Part shown: positions 1-5,205 of the stretch, one piece after another
How positions within the stretch are numbered: position 1 is the stretch's first letter
Layout of the letters: the number at the start of each line of letters is the position of its first letter
NCBI GenBank assembly: GCA_003857395.1
Contig: RPRC01000312.1
Location: 1-5,376 of the forward strand
Source of the DNA: Geobacter sp.
Lineage (GTDB): Bacteria > Desulfobacterota > Desulfuromonadia > Geobacterales > Geobacteraceae
Reading direction: 5' to 3'
Length of the DNA: 5,376 bases
Made by a program: the position numbers and the translations under genes
The notes under the pieces: model-generated
The model's input: only the letters and a program-made list of their open reading frames with translations
Database searches by the model: none
What the model was told of the DNA's origin: nothing

Positions 1-23
1 CCCCGCAAGGGGGTGGTCTCCAC
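1..23. other. Two adjacent short GC hairpins at window edge
   Basis: CCCC-GCAA-GGGG (1-12, a GNRA-type loop) is followed at once by GTGG-TCT-CCAC (13-16 with 20-23). They could be the tail of a terminator or of a structured RNA cut by the window edge. No T-run follows, so I do not call a terminator. Bases 24-142 hold nothing I recognise apart from an open but unconvincing reading frame that ends at a TAG at 125. Confidence 0.25.
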
Positions 24-142
24 TACAATTGATTTTCAGAGAACTGGTGTTGGAATCATTATTCTATTGCTCTGTAAACGAATCAATTTCGCCAGTTATC
101 AACTGCAATCTGCGGAAGACGGGCTAGACACATAACGGTTCC

Positions 143-152
143 GGGGCGCCCC
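143..152 (+). promoter_or_regulatory. GC palindrome abutting the start codon of the amidohydrolase
   Basis: GGGGCGCCCC is a perfect 10-bp palindrome ending one base before the ATG at 154. It occupies the place where a Shine-Dalgarno site should be. The only purine run able to pair with 16S rRNA (GGGG) lies inside the palindrome. Folding in mRNA could limit initiation, but this is inference from sequence alone. Confidence 0.3.
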
Positions 153-153
153 C

Positions 154-1425
154 ATGAAAATTTACGCCGCATCGCATCTCTTTCCTGTTTCTTCCCCTGC
201 CATAGAAGGTGGGGCACTGGTTGTTGAGAATGGCAGAATACTGGCAGTCGGAAAGCTTTCCGAGTTGACCGCCTCCTTTGCCGCTCCGGTGGTCGAATTT
301 CCCGGATGTGCCATTATCCCCGGCCTGGTGAATGCCCACAGTCATCTCGAATTGACGCATTTTCCTTCCTGGAAGGTTCGAAAGAGCATTGATTATTCCC
401 CCCGGACCTATGTTGACTGGATAATTCAGGTTATAAAAATCAGAAGATCCCTCAGTCTCGAAGAGCGGCAACATTCTGTACTCGAAGGGATCAGGATTTC
501 CCTCGAGGCCGGGACAACGGCACTTGGCGAGATCCTCTCCGACCCGGCGCTTCTAGCCCTGTATCTCTCTTCTCCACTGAGCGGGAGGGTCTACCTGGAG
601 GCGCTTGGGCAGATCCCTCAGCGCTGTGCCGGAATACTTTCGTCAATTGCCGATACTCTGCCGCTCTTTTCCGGCACGGATCTGCTCTCGGGCTTGGCAC
701 CTCATGCGCCCTATACCCTGTCGGATGATTTTTTCAGAGAGTTGCGAGATTTTTCCGATGAGAAATCCCTTCCTCTCATGATCCATCTGTCCGAATCCAG
801 GGAGGAGGCAACCTTCCTCTTTGACTCGTCCGGTCCGATCGCTGAAAAGCTCTACCCTTTCGTAGACTGGAGCGAGCACCTGCCGCCGGTGCGACGAACC
901 ACGTCGACTGCCTATCTGGACTTTCTAGAAGTTTTGCGGCCAGGGACGACGGTTGTCCATTGTGTCCACATTACCCCTTCGGAGGCGGAAGTGTTGAAGA
1001 AGAGGGGCGTCTCCGTGGTGCTCTGTCCCCGCAGCAATGAGAAGCTGGATGTCGGCGCAGCCCCGGTCCATCTCCTGAAAGCGGCGGGAATTCCCCTGGC
1101 GCTTGGTACGGACTCTCTTGCCAGTAATGATTCCTTGTCGCTGTTCGACGAGGGCCGCTTTCTGCTGCGGAAGTTCCCGGAACAGTTCAGCCCTCCCGAA
1201 GTACTGCGCATGATGACCCTTTCCGGAGCGGAGGCCATTGGTAGAGCGGTTGAGATAGGTTCCCTCCAGCAAGGCAAGCGGGGTGACTTCCTGGTCCTGT
1301 CTCTACGGGAAAATCCCGGCAAGGATCTCTGTCTGGAGGTCATCGAAGAAGCAAAAGTCCGCGAGGTTTTCGTCCACGGGAATCCACTGCACTCTGCTGT
1401 ATCCTCGACCATGGCGGGAATCTAA
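154..1425 (+). CDS. Metal-dependent amidohydrolase, cytosine deaminase / chlorohydrolase type
   Basis: This 423-residue cytosolic enzyme belongs to the amidohydrolase superfamily branch of MtaD, SsnA, TrzN/AtzA and related deaminases, which hydrolytically remove an amino group or halide from a heterocycle. An N-terminal beta segment ends in IIPGLVNAHSHLE, giving the metal ligands H62 and H64. Further expected ligands or catalytic residues are H211 and E214 (HLSES), H269 and/or H272 (VVHCVH) and D320 (LGTDS). H184 in APHAPYTLS and the CPRSN segment (291-295) are also typical of this branch. The C-terminal part (GKRGDFLVL, then VFVHG) closes the composite beta domain. Length is normal for the family. 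The start at 154 is supported by the family-like N-terminus but has no good ribosome-binding site. Substrate cannot be told from sequence. Aminofutalosine deaminase of the futalosine menaquinone route is one possibility because it belongs to the same branch; thioadenosine or SAH deaminase is another. It may be cotranscribed with smpB 37 bases downstream. Confidence 0.88.
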   Translation: MKIYAASHLFPVSSPAIEGGALVVENGRILAVGKLSELTASFAAPVVEFPGCAIIPGLVNAHSHLELTHFPSWKVRKSIDYSPRTYVDWIIQVIKIRRSLSLEERQHSVLEGIRISLEAGTTALGEILSDPALLALYLSSPLSGRVYLEALGQIPQRCAGILSSIADTLPLFSGTDLLSGLAPHAPYTLSDDFFRELRDFSDEKSLPLMIHLSESREEATFLFDSSGPIAEKLYPFVDWSEHLPPVRRTTSTAYLDFLEVLRPGTTVVHCVHITPSEAEVLKKRGVSVVLCPRSNEKLDVGAAPVHLLKAAGIPLALGTDSLASNDSLSLFDEGRFLLRKFPEQFSPPEVLRMMTLSGAEAIGRAVEIGSLQQGKRGDFLVLSLRENPGKDLCLEVIEEAKVREVFVHGNPLHSAVSSTMAGI

Positions 1426-1462
1426 AGTTTTTACGTAGTAATAATTTCCAGCGTTTGTTATC

Positions 1463-1930
1463 ATGAACACAATGAGCGAAAAGTTGATCTGCAATAACAA
1501 GAAAGCCTATCACAACTATTTTATCGAAGAGAAATTCGAAGCTGGGATGGTTCTCACCGGTACAGAGATAAAGTCGTTGCGGCTGGGAAACGCGAACCTT
1601 AATGACTCCTTTGCAATAGTCAGAAATGGTGAAGCGTTTCTGAATAATCTTCACATTTCGCCCTATGATTTCGGCAACCGGGAGAATCACGATCCTGACC
1701 GGATGAGAAAGCTTCTGCTGCACAAGAAAGAGATCGGCAGACTATTCGGCAAAATACGCGAACAGGGCTATTCGGTGGTTCCACTTCGGCTCTACTTCAA
1801 GAACGGGTTGGCAAAAGTGGAAATCGGGTTGGCAAAAGGCAAGAAGCTGTACGACAAGCGTGAAGTGATGAAGGAAAAGGACCAGAAGCGCGATATGTCT
1901 CAGGCGCTGAAGGAAAGAAACAGAAGCTGA
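1463..1930 (+). CDS. smpB: SsrA-binding protein SmpB
   Basis: SmpB binds the tRNA-like domain of tmRNA, mimics the missing anticodon arm and carries tmRNA into the A site of stalled ribosomes for trans-translation. The 155-residue protein has the family signatures in order: [21 protein letters not shown] near the N-terminus, [10 protein letters not shown] (31-40), [10 protein letters not shown] (59-68), [16 protein letters not shown] (76-91), the RNA-binding barrel end [29 protein letters not shown] (106-134), and a basic tail ([16 protein letters not shown]) of the kind that enters the mRNA channel. Length is usual. Two starts are possible: ATG at 1463 or, three codons later, ATG at 1472 (MSEKLICNN), which looks more like relatives. 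Neither has a clear Shine-Dalgarno sequence. Its RNA partner ssrA begins 99 bases downstream on the same strand, so the two halves of the rescue system are adjacent. Confidence 0.97.
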   Translation: MNTMSEKLICNNKKAYHNYFIEEKFEAGMVLTGTEIKSLRLGNANLNDSFAIVRNGEAFLNNLHISPYDFGNRENHDPDRMRKLLLHKKEIGRLFGKIREQGYSVVPLRLYFKNGLAKVEIGLAKGKKLYDKREVMKEKDQKRDMSQALKERNRS

Positions 1931-1937
1931 AAGAATC

Positions 1938-2021
1938 AGCGAACAGGGAACAGCGGGCAGGGTACAGTGAATCATGAAACATCAGATTTTACTAGTCGCT
2001 GTTCGCTGTCCACTGTCCGCT
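1938..2021. repeat. Opposed heptamer-repeat arrays between smpB and ssrA
   Basis: The left arm (1938-1972) reads as about five 7-base units: AGCGAAC, AGGGAAC, AGCGGGC, AGGGTAC, AGTGAAT. The right arm (1997-2021) reads CGCTGTT, CGCTGTC, CACTGTC, CGCT, which is the reverse complement of the same unit. AGCGAACAG (1938-1946) pairs perfectly with CTGTTCGCT (1999-2007). The two arms enclose about 24 bases that are AT-rich and not repeated. Transcribed, this would give an imperfect hairpin in several registers just upstream of tmRNA. No clear ssrA promoter is visible in the spacer, so ssrA may be read through from smpB or start from a weak promoter near TTTTAC (1987-1992). Confidence 0.6.
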
Positions 2022-2118
2022 AACCGAACGGGGGTGTCCAGGTTTCGACGGGGGTAGTAAGCAAAGGTTGCATGCCGAGGTCCGGGTGGCTCGTTAAACA
2101 ATCCGGGACGCATTAAGC

Positions 2119-2154
2119 GCCGATAATTACGATTACGCTTTAGCAGCTTAATAA
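2119..2154 (+). other. ssrA: tmRNA proteolysis tag reading frame
   Basis: Resume codon GCC at 2119-2121, then GAT AAT TAC GAT TAC GCT TTA GCA GCT and two consecutive stops TAA TAA (2149-2154). The encoded tag is ADNYDYALAA, preceded on the finished protein by the alanine carried on tmRNA itself. The ALAA end is the signal recognised by ClpXP-type proteases. The tandem stops ensure release. Confidence 0.92.
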
Positions 2155-2353
2155 CCTGCTAACGATTTGCCGACCCTCTCCCATGGGGAAGGACAAATCG
2201 TCATTTTAGTGGGATAGCCGAGGGGAGTGCCTGTGACCCGAAGCGAAATTGAAGCAGGATCGCCAACTGAATATCCCGGCCAGTGGAGCTTCACGCGGTT
2301 AAATTAAATACTGGTATAAGCATGTAGACGCCTTCTGTAGATGATCTTCGGAC

Positions 2354-2381
2354 GCGGGTTCGATTCCCGCCACCTCCACCA
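2354..2381 (+). other. Probable left attachment site (attL core) in the ssrA 3' end
   Basis: The T arm and acceptor strand of ssrA are immediately followed by element-like sequence and a P4-type integrase reading away from it. Elements with such integrases commonly recombine in the 3' ends of tRNA or tmRNA genes and restore the gene with their own copy. The exact crossover cannot be placed without the second copy. I looked for another copy of this segment in the window and found only a 10-base partial match (CGATTCCCGC, 5041-5050), which lies in a coding region. Confidence 0.65.
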
Positions 2382-2388
2382 TTAGAAA

Positions 2389-2459
2389 GTCCGACAAGGT
2401 TCGGACAGATACGAAAAGCCCTTAGAAATAAGGGCTTTTTCTTTTCCTGTTGTCCGACA
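2389..2459. repeat. Three GTCCGA short repeats flanking the ssrA-side terminator
   Basis: GTCCGACA occurs at 2389-2396 and again at 2452-2459. The inverted form TCGGACA is at 2401-2407, so GTCCGA and TCGGAC make a 6-bp stem around CAAGGT. They lie 8 to 78 bases past the ssrA end, inside the presumed element. Their position fits arm-type binding sites of the integrase or accessory factors. A related TCCGACA is at 4939-4945, upstream of the excisionase gene. This is a positional inference; the repeats are short. Confidence 0.35.
2414..2445 (+). terminator. Rho-independent terminator after ssrA
   Basis: AAGCCCTTA (2416-2424), loop GAAA, TAAGGGCTT (2429-2437). The stem extends by two further A-T pairs and runs into a T-rich tract (TTTTTCTTTT). 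A 9 to 11-bp perfect stem with a GNRA loop makes this a strong terminator for ssrA, and it shields the integrase gene from ssrA readthrough. It lies outside the tmRNA and therefore probably belongs to the element. Confidence 0.88.
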
Positions 2460-2520
2460 GTGTGCGATGTGGTATAGAGAAATCCATAGATTATGACAGT
2501 ACCTTTAGGGGTATATCGTC

Positions 2521-2540
2521 AAGTATAAGTTGTGGATACT
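2521..2540. promoter_or_regulatory. Possible integrase promoter/operator region
   Basis: A -10-like TATAAG lies at 2524-2529 without a convincing -35 at normal spacing; ATGACA (2493-2498) is close to consensus but too far upstream. The same place carries an inverted repeat AAGTAT (2521-2526) and ATACT (2536-2540), sharing its half-site with the perfect palindrome before the excisionase gene. Bases 2446-2520 otherwise show nothing I recognise. Confidence 0.3.
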
Positions 2541-2560
2541 GTTAAAAGGAGGAAAAGCCT

Positions 2561-3811
2561 GTGCCAAAGCGGATTCAGCCTTTATCAGAGCTTCAGGTTA
2601 AAAAAGCAAAACCAAGGGAGAAGGACTATAAGCTGGCAGATGGTGGAGGCCTTTATCTACTGGTTACCCCCAGCGGAGGGAAACTATGGCGCTGCGACTA
2701 CCGATACAACAATAAACGCAGAACTTTAGCCTTTGGTGCTTATCCCTCGATCACCCTTGCTGATGCCAGACAACGGCGCGATGACGCCAAGAAGCTTGTT
2801 GCTAACGATGTCGATCCGGGCGAGGTGAAGAAAGCACTGAAGGCCGCAACCATTGCCGAGACGGAAAACAGCTTCGAGGTCGTGGCGAGAGAGTGGCACG
2901 CCAAATTTTCTGCAACGTGGTCTCCAAGTCATTCCGAGACAACTCTCAGGCGTCTCCAGTCCGATGTCTTTCCTGTTATTGGTCCTGGTGCAATAGCGGA
3001 GATCAAGCCTCCGGAAGTTCTGGCAATGCTCAGAAGAATTGAATCAAGGGGTGCACTGGAGACTGCTCACCGAATACGAACCATTTGTGGGCAGGTATTC
3101 AGATATGCGGTTGCTACCGGGAGGGCTGAGAGGGATTGTACTGCTGATCTGAAAGGTGCACTGCCACCCTACAAGAAGGGGCACCTCGCGGCGATTACCG
3201 ATCCGAAAGGGGTTGCACCTCTTCTGAGAGACATTGACGGTTATCAGGGTTCTTTTGTCGTCAAGTGTGCTATGCAACTTGCTCCACTGGTCTTCGTTCG
3301 TCCAGGGGAGCTACGGCAGGCAGAATGGTCCGAGATCGATCTTGATGCGGCAGAGTGGAATATTCCAGCAGAGCGGATGAAAATGAAGGTCGCACACCTT
3401 GTGCCACTATCAACCCAGGCCGTAGCGATTTTGCGGGAGCTTGAGGCTGTTACCGGCAGGAGCCGTTATGTATTTCCTTGTCACCGATCCTTTGCGCGAC
3501 CTATGAGCAACAACGCGATAAATGCAGCGCTCCGTAGACTGGGATTTGACAAGGACACAATGACAGGTCATGGCTTTAGGGCAATGGCGCGCACTATCCT
3601 TGATGAGGTTCTCCAGATTCGACCGGATTATATTGAGCATCAACTCGCTCATGCAGTAAGGGATCCGAATGGACGCTCATACAATCGAACGGCGCACCTT
3701 GCTGAAAGGAAAAAGATGATGCAGGTGTGGTCGGATTATTTAGATGGATTGAAGGCAGGGGCGAAGGTGATACCCATGCGAGCAGTAAAAGAATATGATA
3801 ACTTTGGATAG
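2561..3811 (+). CDS. Tyrosine integrase, P4/CP4-57 type
   Basis: This site-specific recombinase integrates and excises the element by strand exchange at the attachment sites. The 416-residue protein has the usual three parts. An N-terminal arm-binding domain (DUF4102-like, about 1-95) contains LADGGGLYLLVTPSGGKLWRCDYR and TLAFGAYPSITLADAR. A SAM-like core-binding domain spans about 103-205 (FEVVAREWH through FRYAVATGRAERD). The C-terminal catalytic domain carries R247 (VRPGELR), the beta-hairpin lysine K274 or K276, H337 and R340 (GHGFR), H364 (QLAHAV) and the nucleophile Y374 (SYNRTAHLAERKKMMQVWSDYL). All catalytic residues are present, so it should be active. The GTG start at 2561 is decided by AAGGAGG (2546-2552), 8 bases upstream. 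Length is normal for the family. It points away from ssrA, whose 3' end is its likely target, and is closed by its own terminator at 3862-3893. Confidence 0.95.
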   Translation: MPKRIQPLSELQVKKAKPREKDYKLADGGGLYLLVTPSGGKLWRCDYRYNNKRRTLAFGAYPSITLADARQRRDDAKKLVANDVDPGEVKKALKAATIAETENSFEVVAREWHAKFSATWSPSHSETTLRRLQSDVFPVIGPGAIAEIKPPEVLAMLRRIESRGALETAHRIRTICGQVFRYAVATGRAERDCTADLKGALPPYKKGHLAAITDPKGVAPLLRDIDGYQGSFVVKCAMQLAPLVFVRPGELRQAEWSEIDLDAAEWNIPAERMKMKVAHLVPLSTQAVAILRELEAVTGRSRYVFPCHRSFARPMSNNAINAALRRLGFDKDTMTGHGFRAMARTILDEVLQIRPDYIEHQLAHAVRDPNGRSYNRTAHLAERKKMMQVWSDYLDGLKAGAKVIPMRAVKEYDNFG

Positions 3812-3847
3812 GTTACGTTTAATTGTGATGGCAATATCTTGTAACCT
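3810..3847. promoter_or_regulatory. Concentric inverted repeat after the integrase stop
   Basis: AGGTTAC (3810-3816) pairs with GTAACCT (3841-3847), and inside it ATTG (3822-3825) pairs with CAAT (3832-3835). Both pairs share the same centre (3828.5) and are separated by 5 bases on each side. It overlaps the last bases of the integrase stop codon and precedes the terminator. It could be a dimer-binding operator for the regulator downstream or an mRNA hairpin stabilising the integrase transcript; neither is shown. Confidence 0.4.
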
Positions 3848-3861
3848 TGATACCTTTGCAA

Positions 3862-3893
3862 GGCAGGCTTCTTGTGAAAGCCGCCATTTTTTT
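3862..3893 (+). terminator. Rho-independent terminator after the integrase gene
   Basis: GGCAGGCTT (3862-3870), loop CTTGTGA, AAGCCGCC (3878-3885), with one bulged A in the left arm, then A and seven Ts (3887-3893). The GC-rich stem and the T-run are both good. It separates integrase transcription from the regulator that starts at 3940. Confidence 0.85.
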
Positions 3894-3939
3894 GTTAATT
3901 TCTCGCAAATATTTCCGATGCGATTCACTTGGTGTTGTC

Positions 3940-4866
3940 ATGAATAAAAAAACAAACTTGCAATGGCCGCATGGATACAAACCACCCTCTTGGCTTCCTG
4001 ATTGGAGGGACGAAGATGAGTATCTTCGCATTGCAGGCTTCACAGAATACCAGTTCGACCTTGACTCGCAAACAGGTAAGCCAATCGAAGTCAGTACAGG
4101 GAAATCTGATTATGCATGGGAATTCCTTCGACGTAATCCATGGTATCAAGCTGATTATCAAATGCTTGTAAAATTGTGTGATAATGAGGGAGTTGCTGAA
4201 ATTTATCAAGAAGCACTCGGGCTAAATATCTTTTCAGGTATATCAAATCCACGAGATTTAAAAGATAACCCTCCGCCGTCCATGTATTTTCATGCCGAAT
4301 TGTACAAGGCTCTTGCAAAGTGGGGTATGGGGTATTACCTGCTTAATCCTGCCCTGGATATTCACGAATCTGGACCTTACTCAGGTGTCCGGCGACTTGG
4401 TAATGATATCTATCCTGCTGTGCACGTACAACTAGACCCAACAGATGCAGGCAGCCCAGGTTCCACGAAGTTTATTCCCTTGGATGGTGGCGTTGTGCTT
4501 GGCGACACTGAAACATTCTGGCTGTTTGATATCGCACTGCCAATAGAACCACAGCTGAAAGTTGCAAAGGTTTTTCTTGAGGGGGCACAGGTAAGACGCT
4601 ATAAAAAGAAAAAAGGTGCATCCAAAACTGACCCATCAAAATACCTCACATATTTGAGACTTCTTGATGCAGACGCCTGCGGTGAGGACGATAGGGAGAC
4701 TATGTCTGTTCTGTTTCCCGGAGAAGACCAGTTTTCTTATACAGATAAAAGCGGCAGCCCCTATAAAAAAGAGACAACGCATCGTAACCCGGGGCGCGAC
4801 ATGCTCAAGAACCACCGCAAAGCCGCTTATTATCTCAGAGATGAGGGCTATCGACTTCTGTTTTGA
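3940..4866 (+). CDS. DUF6499/DUF2285-type regulator, FseA-like
   Basis: This 308-residue soluble protein shows two conserved parts. The N-terminal part has WLPDWRDEDEY (18-28) and YAWEFLRRNPWYQADY (58-73), the hallmark of the DUF6499 'transcriptional regulator' domain. After a linker comes LFDIALPIEPQLKVAKVFLE (195-214), a segment often seen in such proteins. The C-terminal part (about 233-308: YLTYLRLLDADACGEDDRETMSVLFP, then NHRKAAYYLRDEGYRLL) resembles DUF2285, a variant helix-turn-helix domain. In the Mesorhizobium ICE, the DUF2285 protein FseA activates the excisionase gene rdfS. Here an AlpA/RdfS-like gene is the next gene, which supports the same role; this is inference. I chose ATG 3940. 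The longer frame from TTG 3847 would run through the integrase terminator. The ribosome-binding site is weak (GGTG, 3931-3934), suggesting low expression. Sequence is more AT-rich than the backbone. It stays in one frame, unlike the frameshift-split Mesorhizobium fseA. Assignment of the domains is from memory of their motifs. Confidence 0.75.
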   Translation: MNKKTNLQWPHGYKPPSWLPDWRDEDEYLRIAGFTEYQFDLDSQTGKPIEVSTGKSDYAWEFLRRNPWYQADYQMLVKLCDNEGVAEIYQEALGLNIFSGISNPRDLKDNPPPSMYFHAELYKALAKWGMGYYLLNPALDIHESGPYSGVRRLGNDIYPAVHVQLDPTDAGSPGSTKFIPLDGGVVLGDTETFWLFDIALPIEPQLKVAKVFLEGAQVRRYKKKKGASKTDPSKYLTYLRLLDADACGEDDRETMSVLFPGEDQFSYTDKSGSPYKKETTHRNPGRDMLKNHRKAAYYLRDEGYRLLF

Positions 4867-4871
4867 GTGGT

Positions 4872-4891
4872 AAGTATTTCTAGAAATACTT
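4872..4891. promoter_or_regulatory. Perfect 20-bp palindrome, candidate operator of the excisionase gene
   Basis: AAGTATTTCTAGAAATACTT is a perfect inverted repeat of 10 bp per arm, starting 5 bases after the regulator stop and 77 bases before the excisionase ATG. It is AT-rich and lacks a T-run, so it looks like a dimer-binding site rather than a terminator. With the downstream promoter candidate (4907-4935) its centre would fall near -60, a class I activator position. With the upstream candidate (CATAAT, 4900-4905) it would cover the -35 region. Confidence 0.7.
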
Positions 4892-4899
4892 TCTAACCT

Positions 4900-4935
4900 C
4901 ATAATATTGCATAACTTTTTGGTTTGAAATAGATT
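4900..4935 (+). promoter_or_regulatory. Candidate promoters of the excisionase operon
   Basis: Two readings are possible. TTGCAT (4907-4912), 17 bases, TAGATT (4930-4935) is a spaced but weak pair. CATAAT (4900-4905) is a better -10, but its -35 would be TTTCTA inside the palindrome. Weak -35 elements fit a promoter that needs an activator. Neither is proven. Confidence 0.4.
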
Positions 4936-4967
4936 GTTTCCGACACTATCACACGGAGGCAATCAAT

Positions 4968-5204
4968 ATGATACATTCCCTTCCCGAAACCGGCTTTGTC
5001 CGGCTTTCCCAAATTATTGGCAACCCGAAATCTGATCCCCCGATTCCCGCAATAATTCCTGTCTCTAAATCGACCTGGTGGGCTGGTGTGAAATCCGGCC
5101 GCTATCCTAAATCAGTAAAAACCCTTGGTCCAAGAATAACTGCTTGGCACGTGGAAGACATCAGAGCTTTATTTGAACGTGATTCTTCCGCAGAAAGGGT
5201 TTGA
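4968..5204 (+). CDS. AlpA-family excisionase / recombination directionality factor (RdfS-like)
   Basis: This small 78-residue DNA-binding protein of the phage AlpA family has a MerR-like winged helix-turn-helix that bends DNA at attachment sites, or activates int, to favour excision. The diagnostic stretch runs from FVRLSQIIG (10-18) through PVSKSTWWAGVKSGRYPKS (31-49) to LGPRITAWHVEDIRALFER (53-71): the helix-turn-helix, then the wing and the AWHVEDI helix. Between residues 19 and 30 there is a proline-rich insertion (NPKSDPPIPAII), also seen in ICE-borne members as I recall. Length is typical. GGAGG (4955-4959) lies 8 bases before the ATG. It follows the FseA-like regulator by 101 bases that contain a perfect palindrome, and one base separates its stop from the next start, so those two are cotranscribed. 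It probably decides the direction of the integrase at 2561-3811. Some AlpA proteins act as transcription activators rather than direct excisionases. Confidence 0.88.
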   Translation: MIHSLPETGFVRLSQIIGNPKSDPPIPAIIPVSKSTWWAGVKSGRYPKSVKTLGPRITAWHVEDIRALFERDSSAERV

Positions 5205-5205
5205 A

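Larger units (their letters stand above)
2030..2381 (+). ncRNA. ssrA: Transfer-messenger RNA (tmRNA), one-piece
   Basis: tmRNA is charged with alanine, enters stalled ribosomes with SmpB, and supplies a short frame that tags the nascent peptide for proteolysis. The 5' end GGGGGTG (2030-2036) pairs with CACCTCC (2371-2377), with one G-U, to form the acceptor stem, followed by ACCA (2378-2381), so CCA is encoded. The conserved 5' segment TCCAGGTTTCGACGGG follows the acceptor strand. The T arm is GCGGG-TTCGATT-CCCGC (2354-2370). The tag frame starts at GCC (2119) and ends in tandem TAA codons. A stem formed by CGATTTG and CAAATCG follows the tag, as in other tmRNAs. The 352-base length is normal. 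The gene is intact even though an integrase gene starts only 180 bases downstream, so the 3' end is also the likely attachment site of the element. Confidence 0.97.

Noticed and set aside
27..97. Inverted pairs AATTGATT/AATCAATT and AACTGG/CCAGTT upstream of the amidohydrolase
   Set aside because: The pairs are interleaved rather than nested, short and far apart, so they form no simple hairpin or operator.
2..127. Open frame from the left edge to a TAG at 125, possible end of an upstream gene
   Set aside because: Only 41 codons, composition not like a protein C-terminus, and it runs through two GC hairpins at the edge. I cannot support it as coding.
912..1412. 166-codon minus-strand frame opposite the amidohydrolase gene
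   Set aside because: Arg/Ser-rich translation without recognisable motifs, fully opposite a conserved gene with intact catalytic residues.
1938..2021. CRISPR array
   Set aside because: Units of 7 bases with no unique spacers and in opposed orientation; this is a tandem microrepeat, not a repeat-spacer array.
2532..2729. 65-codon frame overlapping the start of the integrase gene
   Set aside because: It lies in another frame of the integrase coding region. The integrase start has a strong ribosome-binding site and a clear domain match.
3847..3939. 31-codon N-terminal extension of the regulator from TTG 3847
   Set aside because: It would cross the terminator stem and T-run of the integrase gene and has no ribosome-binding site. 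The ATG at 3940 begins a protein with the expected domain layout.
5041..5050. CGATTCCCGC, identical to part of the ssrA T arm, as a possible second attachment site
   Set aside because: Only 10 bases match, it lies inside the excisionase coding sequence, and the acceptor-strand bases do not follow. Chance similarity is more likely.
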